Under the pieces are notes generated by a model. It saw only the letters and a list, made by a program, of their open reading frames with translations. It was not told where the DNA came from and made no database searches. Shown here one piece after another: positions 13,833 to 16,587 of a DNA stretch of 16,587 nucleotides. Numbering within the stretch: position 1 is the first letter of the stretch; each line of letters starts with the position of its first letter. This stretch comes from Candidatus Thiodiazotropha taylori. Its GTDB lineage: Bacteria > Pseudomonadota > Gammaproteobacteria > Chromatiales > Chromatiaceae. The DNA is taken from the NCBI GenBank assembly GCA_019100305.1, contig JAHRHW010000046.1:1-16587 (forward strand), in the 5' to 3' direction. Both the position numbers and the translations under genes were made by a program.

Positions 13833-15113
13833 ATGTTTGAACGTCCTAAGTCGGGTGAACGCGCTGTTTTGGTTCATCTGGATCTGAATGGGATCAGTGA
13901 TCCCGATGAAATTGCGGAATTCCAGGATCTCGCCCGCTCTGCCGGTGCGGAGCGGGTCGCCTTTGTCTCCGGCAGTCGCCGTCAACCCGATCCGAAATAT
14001 TTTGTCGGCCGGGGCAAGGCTGAGGAGATCGGTCATATCGTCTCCTCTGAGGGTGCCGATCTTGTGATCTTCGATCACACCCTCTCCCCCAGTCAGGAGC
14101 GAAATCTTGAGCGCGCCTTTGGCTGCCGGGTGGTCGACAGGACCGGGTTGATTCTTGATATCTTTTCTCAGCGTGCCCGTTCATTTGAGGGCAAACTGCA
14201 GGTTGAACTGGCTCAACTGCAACATCTTTCAACCCGACTGGTCAGAGGATGGACCCATCTGGAGAGACAGAAGGGTGGTATCGGGCTGAGAGGGCCGGGT
14301 GAAACCCAGCTGGAAACTGACAGACGATTGCTGAATCAGCGTATCAGCCAGATCAAAAAACGTCTTACCCGTGTCAATTCCCAACGTGAGCAGGGCAGGC
14401 GCGGGCGTGAGCGTGCCGACATTCCAACCGTCTCCCTGGTTGGTTATACCAACGCCGGTAAATCAACCCTTTTCAACCGGCTGGTTGGATCGGATGTGTA
14501 CGCCGCTGATCAGCTTTTCGCTACCCTCGATCCAACCTTGAGAAGACTTGAATTGGAAAGGGAAGGACCGGTTGTATTGGCCGATACGGTGGGCTTCATC
14601 AGCCATCTGCCGCATGATCTGGTGGCCGCTTTCAAATCGACGCTGCAAGAGACCACTGATGCCTCGCTGCTGCTGCACGTGATCGATGCTGCGAGTCATC
14701 AGCGTGCTACCTGTATCACTGAAGTGAATGAGGTTTTGCAACAAATCGGGGCAGACAAGGTCCATCAGATTGAAGTGTTCAATAAGATCGATCTGCTGGA
14801 GGACGTCAAACCTAGAATCGACCGGGACGAAAATGGCATGATCACCAGGATCTGGCTCTCGGCCCAGACCGGTGAAGGCTGTGATCTTTTGCTGCAGGGA
14901 TTGGCGGAGTACTACCGTAAAAACCATGTCAGGCAGAAGCTCAGATTGAACCCGGAAAACGGCAGATTGCATGCGCTTTTATTTGAACGTGGTGCTGTGA
15001 TCAACGAATCCTCCACCGATGAGGGTGGCTGGGAGATGGATATCGATATGTCTGAAAGGGAGTTTCGACGCTTACTCAAAGAGGAACCTGCGCTTGAGAG
15101 CTGTTTAGTCTGA
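13833..15113 (+). CDS. hflX: Ribosome-splitting GTPase HflX (426 aa)
   Basis: HflX binds stalled 70S and 50S particles and splits ribosomes, notably after heat stress. The N-terminal nucleotide-binding domain spans about 1-185, with FVGRGKAEEI, DHTLSPSQERNLE and the glycine-rich loop GGIGLRGPGETQLETDRR near 148-165. The G domain carries G1 GYTNAGKS at 204-211, G3 DTVGF at 251-255, G4 NKID at 317-320 and G5 SAQTGEG near 341-347. A small C-terminal domain ends the protein. The length equals that of E. coli HflX, and the N-terminus MFERPKSGERAVLVHL aligns with it, so ATG 13833 is right even though no Shine-Dalgarno is present within 20 bases. It is separated from hfq by a hairpin terminator and from hflK by a 290-bp gap. 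Confidence 0.97.
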   Translation: MFERPKSGERAVLVHLDLNGISDPDEIAEFQDLARSAGAERVAFVSGSRRQPDPKYFVGRGKAEEIGHIVSSEGADLVIFDHTLSPSQERNLERAFGCRVVDRTGLILDIFSQRARSFEGKLQVELAQLQHLSTRLVRGWTHLERQKGGIGLRGPGETQLETDRRLLNQRISQIKKRLTRVNSQREQGRRGRERADIPTVSLVGYTNAGKSTLFNRLVGSDVYAADQLFATLDPTLRRLELEREGPVVLADTVGFISHLPHDLVAAFKSTLQETTDASLLLHVIDAASHQRATCITEVNEVLQQIGADKVHQIEVFNKIDLLEDVKPRIDRDENGMITRIWLSAQTGEGCDLLLQGLAEYYRKNHVRQKLRLNPENGRLHALLFERGAVINESSTDEGGWEMDIDMSEREFRRLLKEEPALESCLV

Positions 15114-15316
15114 CATCCAGCGAATCCCGTTTTAGTTTGAAAACAGGACAAATTGTGCCGTTGTGCCTATTTGCCGGTGCAGTTTCCCTTGGTACGGTAT
15201 TAACAGATTCGGGTCTGTACGGGAAACCGATGGTATCGTATGCTGAAACCTGCTGTTAGAATGTGCGGCTGGATAGGCTGCAGACGTCTCCTTAGCGGGC
15301 AGTCAGGAATCGAAGA

Positions 15317-15346
15317 TTGAATCGTGTCAGTATGCCCCCATATAGA
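15317..15346 (+). promoter_or_regulatory. Candidate sigma-32 (heat shock) promoter, overlapping a sigma-70-like one, for hflKC
   Basis: TTGAA at 15317-15321, 14-bp spacer, then CCCCATAT at 15336-15343, a full match to the sigma-32 -10 consensus CCCCATnT. A sigma-70-like reading overlaps it: TTGAAT, 18-bp spacer, TATAGA at 15341-15346. Transcription would begin near 15350, about 54 bases before hflK. The rest of the 290-bp hflX-hflK gap shows only a small hairpin (ACAGA/TCTGT) inside a GTTTCCC/GGGAAAC pair, and no gene. Confidence 0.5.
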
Positions 15347-15403
15347 GATACTAGGGCATCTGACGAATGCTGTAAAAATCAATAACCAAGTTTGGAGTGA
15401 TCA

Positions 15404-16561
15404 ATGGCCTGGAACGAACCGGGTGGAAACGGTAAAGATCCTTGGAGTGGCAAGGGTGGCGATCAAGGACCGCCGGACCTTGATGAAGTAGTAAAGAAAC
15501 TACAGGATAAGTTTGGAGGTATATTCGGAGGAGGCAAGCCCTCTCGCGGTGGTGACTCGATCGGTGGTGGATCTGGGCCTGGCTCAAAATCCATTGGTTT
15601 CCTGGTCGGAATAGCCGTGCTGGTCTGGCTGGCCAGTGGTATCTATATCATCGACGCCCCGGAACGTGGTGTGGTGCTGCGCTTTGGTGCTTACCACGAA
15701 ACAACCCCGCCAGGACCTCATTGGCACATACCATTCCCGATCGAGCGGGTGATTCCCGTCAACGTGGATCAGATCACCTCGTTCAGACACAAGGCGCAGA
15801 TGCTGACCCGGGATGAGAATATCGTCGACGTGGAATTTACCATTCAGTCCCGTATTCAGGACGCTGCCGACTATCTCTTCCAGGATCGCGATCCGGATAA
15901 AACCATGCGGGATGCCACAGAAACCGCAGTTCGTGAAATCATCGGTAAAAGTGATCTGGATTTCATTCTCACCCAGGGGCGTGGCGCGATTGCCGATCGG
16001 ATCAAAGCCGGTGCTCAGGGTCTGATCGATGACTACAAGGCCGGTTTGATGATCACCAGTGTGAACATGCAACCGGCGAAACCACCTGAGCAGGTAAAAA
16101 GCGCCTTCGATGATGCGATCAAGGCTCGTGAGGATAAAGAGAAGCTTGAAAACCAGGCTGAGGCCTACGCGAATGAAGTGGTACCCAGAGCGCGAGGTGA
16201 GGCAGCTCGAAGAATTGCGGATGCCAGCGCCTACAAGGATCGGGTGATTGCAGAAGCGGAGGGTGACGCCAGTCGTTTCCTGGCAATACTCAAAGAGTAT
16301 GAGAGGGAGCCCAAGGTCACTCGGGAGCGTATCTATCTCGAAGCGATCGAATCGATGCTGGGTCAGACCAGCAAGGTCATGCTTGATACGGCTGAAGGAG
16401 GAGGAAACAGCCTGATGTATTTACCTTTGGACAAGCTGATTCAAGGTGTTGAGCAGGGTCGTGTCGGTAGAGGTGCGGCTTCAAGCAATACCGAGTCTTC
16501 CCGTGCTCCGGTTGAACCGACCAAGTTCCGCAATGTGGACCGCACCAGGGGGGTACGTTGA
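15404..16561 (+). CDS. hflK: FtsH modulator HflK, SPFH/band 7 membrane protein (385 aa)
   Basis: HflK pairs with HflC to form a large inner-membrane cage around the FtsH AAA protease and modulates its turnover of membrane proteins. The cytoplasmic N-terminus is glycine- and charge-rich (MAWNEPGGNGKDPW, then GGIFGGG), as is typical. A single membrane segment follows at about 63-83, then the periplasmic SPFH domain from about 84 (APERGVVLRFGAYHE, PGPHWHIPFPIERV), a long charged helix at about 225-300, and the conserved YLPLDKL near 343-349. GGAG at 15394-15397, six bases before the ATG, is a good ribosome site. The protein is somewhat shorter than E. coli HflK, mainly in the tails. Its stop overlaps the hflC ATG (TGATG), so the two subunits are translationally coupled. 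Confidence 0.97.
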   Translation: MAWNEPGGNGKDPWSGKGGDQGPPDLDEVVKKLQDKFGGIFGGGKPSRGGDSIGGGSGPGSKSIGFLVGIAVLVWLASGIYIIDAPERGVVLRFGAYHETTPPGPHWHIPFPIERVIPVNVDQITSFRHKAQMLTRDENIVDVEFTIQSRIQDAADYLFQDRDPDKTMRDATETAVREIIGKSDLDFILTQGRGAIADRIKAGAQGLIDDYKAGLMITSVNMQPAKPPEQVKSAFDDAIKAREDKEKLENQAEAYANEVVPRARGEAARRIADASAYKDRVIAEAEGDASRFLAILKEYEREPKVTRERIYLEAIESMLGQTSKVMLDTAEGGGNSLMYLPLDKLIQGVEQGRVGRGAASSNTESSRAPVEPTKFRNVDRTRGVR

Positions 16562-16587
16562 TGAAACTGTCAAAACTGATTATCCCC
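16561..16587 (+). CDS. hflC: hflC, first nine codons only (cut by right window edge)
   Basis: ATG at 16561 overlaps the last base of the hflK stop and opens MKLSKLIIP before the window ends. The identity comes from position (hflK is followed by hflC throughout gammaproteobacteria) and from the basic-then-hydrophobic start expected of the HflC membrane anchor. The sequence alone is too short to prove it. Confidence 0.8.

Noticed and set aside
15128..15152. GTTTT/AAAAC hairpin just after hflX as a terminator
   Set aside because: The stem is only five AT-rich pairs with a C-A mismatch outside it and no T-run follows.
1..16587. Search by eye for tRNA or rRNA genes, CRISPR arrays, phage genes and transposases
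   Set aside because: No cloverleaf-like GGTTCGA arms with acceptor pairing, regular spaced repeats or transposase motifs were seen; all long frames are explained by housekeeping genes or their shadows.

Overview
The window is a moderately GC-rich stretch of gammaproteobacterial chromosome. It carries mostly housekeeping genes in an order that closely follows the E. coli rsgA-orn-queG-nnr-tsaE-amiB-mutL-miaA-hfq-hflX-hflK-hflC neighbourhood. The gene order, the endonuclease-type MutL, the LysM-bearing AmiB and the extra membrane and haem proteins suggest a non-enteric gammaproteobacterium, possibly of the Chromatiales type. That placement is inference from memory of gene families, not a database result.

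Left part (1-4501): the 3' portion of a PhoQ-like sensor kinase runs from the left edge and converges with rsgA, with one base between them. The minus strand carries, in transcription order, a Ste24-like M48 membrane metalloprotease, a very small exported monohaem c-type cytochrome and rsgA. These diverge from orn across a 301-bp gap. Middle (4502-6852): a near-perfect palindromic repeat, probably MITE-like, fills the space after orn. It ends 9 bp before a VanZ-domain membrane protein with a large exported N-terminal domain. That gene converges with, and overlaps, queG.

Right part (6853-16587): everything is on the plus strand. nnr (NAD(P)HX repair) overlaps tsaE (tRNA t6A synthesis). Then come amiB (cell-wall amidase), mutL (mismatch repair) and miaA (tRNA i6A37), followed by hfq (RNA chaperone), hflX (ribosome-splitting GTPase), hflK and the first codons of hflC (FtsH modulators). 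tRNA modification recurs in queG, tsaE and miaA, and stress response and quality control recur in hfq, hflX and hflKC.

No strikingly new multi-gene system is visible. The points most worth a second look are the palindromic element and its junction with the VanZ gene, the small cytochrome with no methionine available as distal haem ligand, the protease-cytochrome pair set into an otherwise conserved gene order, the VanZ fusion, and a sigma-32-like promoter before hflK with a weaker one before hflX, whose start has no Shine-Dalgarno. No rRNA, tRNA, CRISPR array, phage gene or transposase gene was seen.
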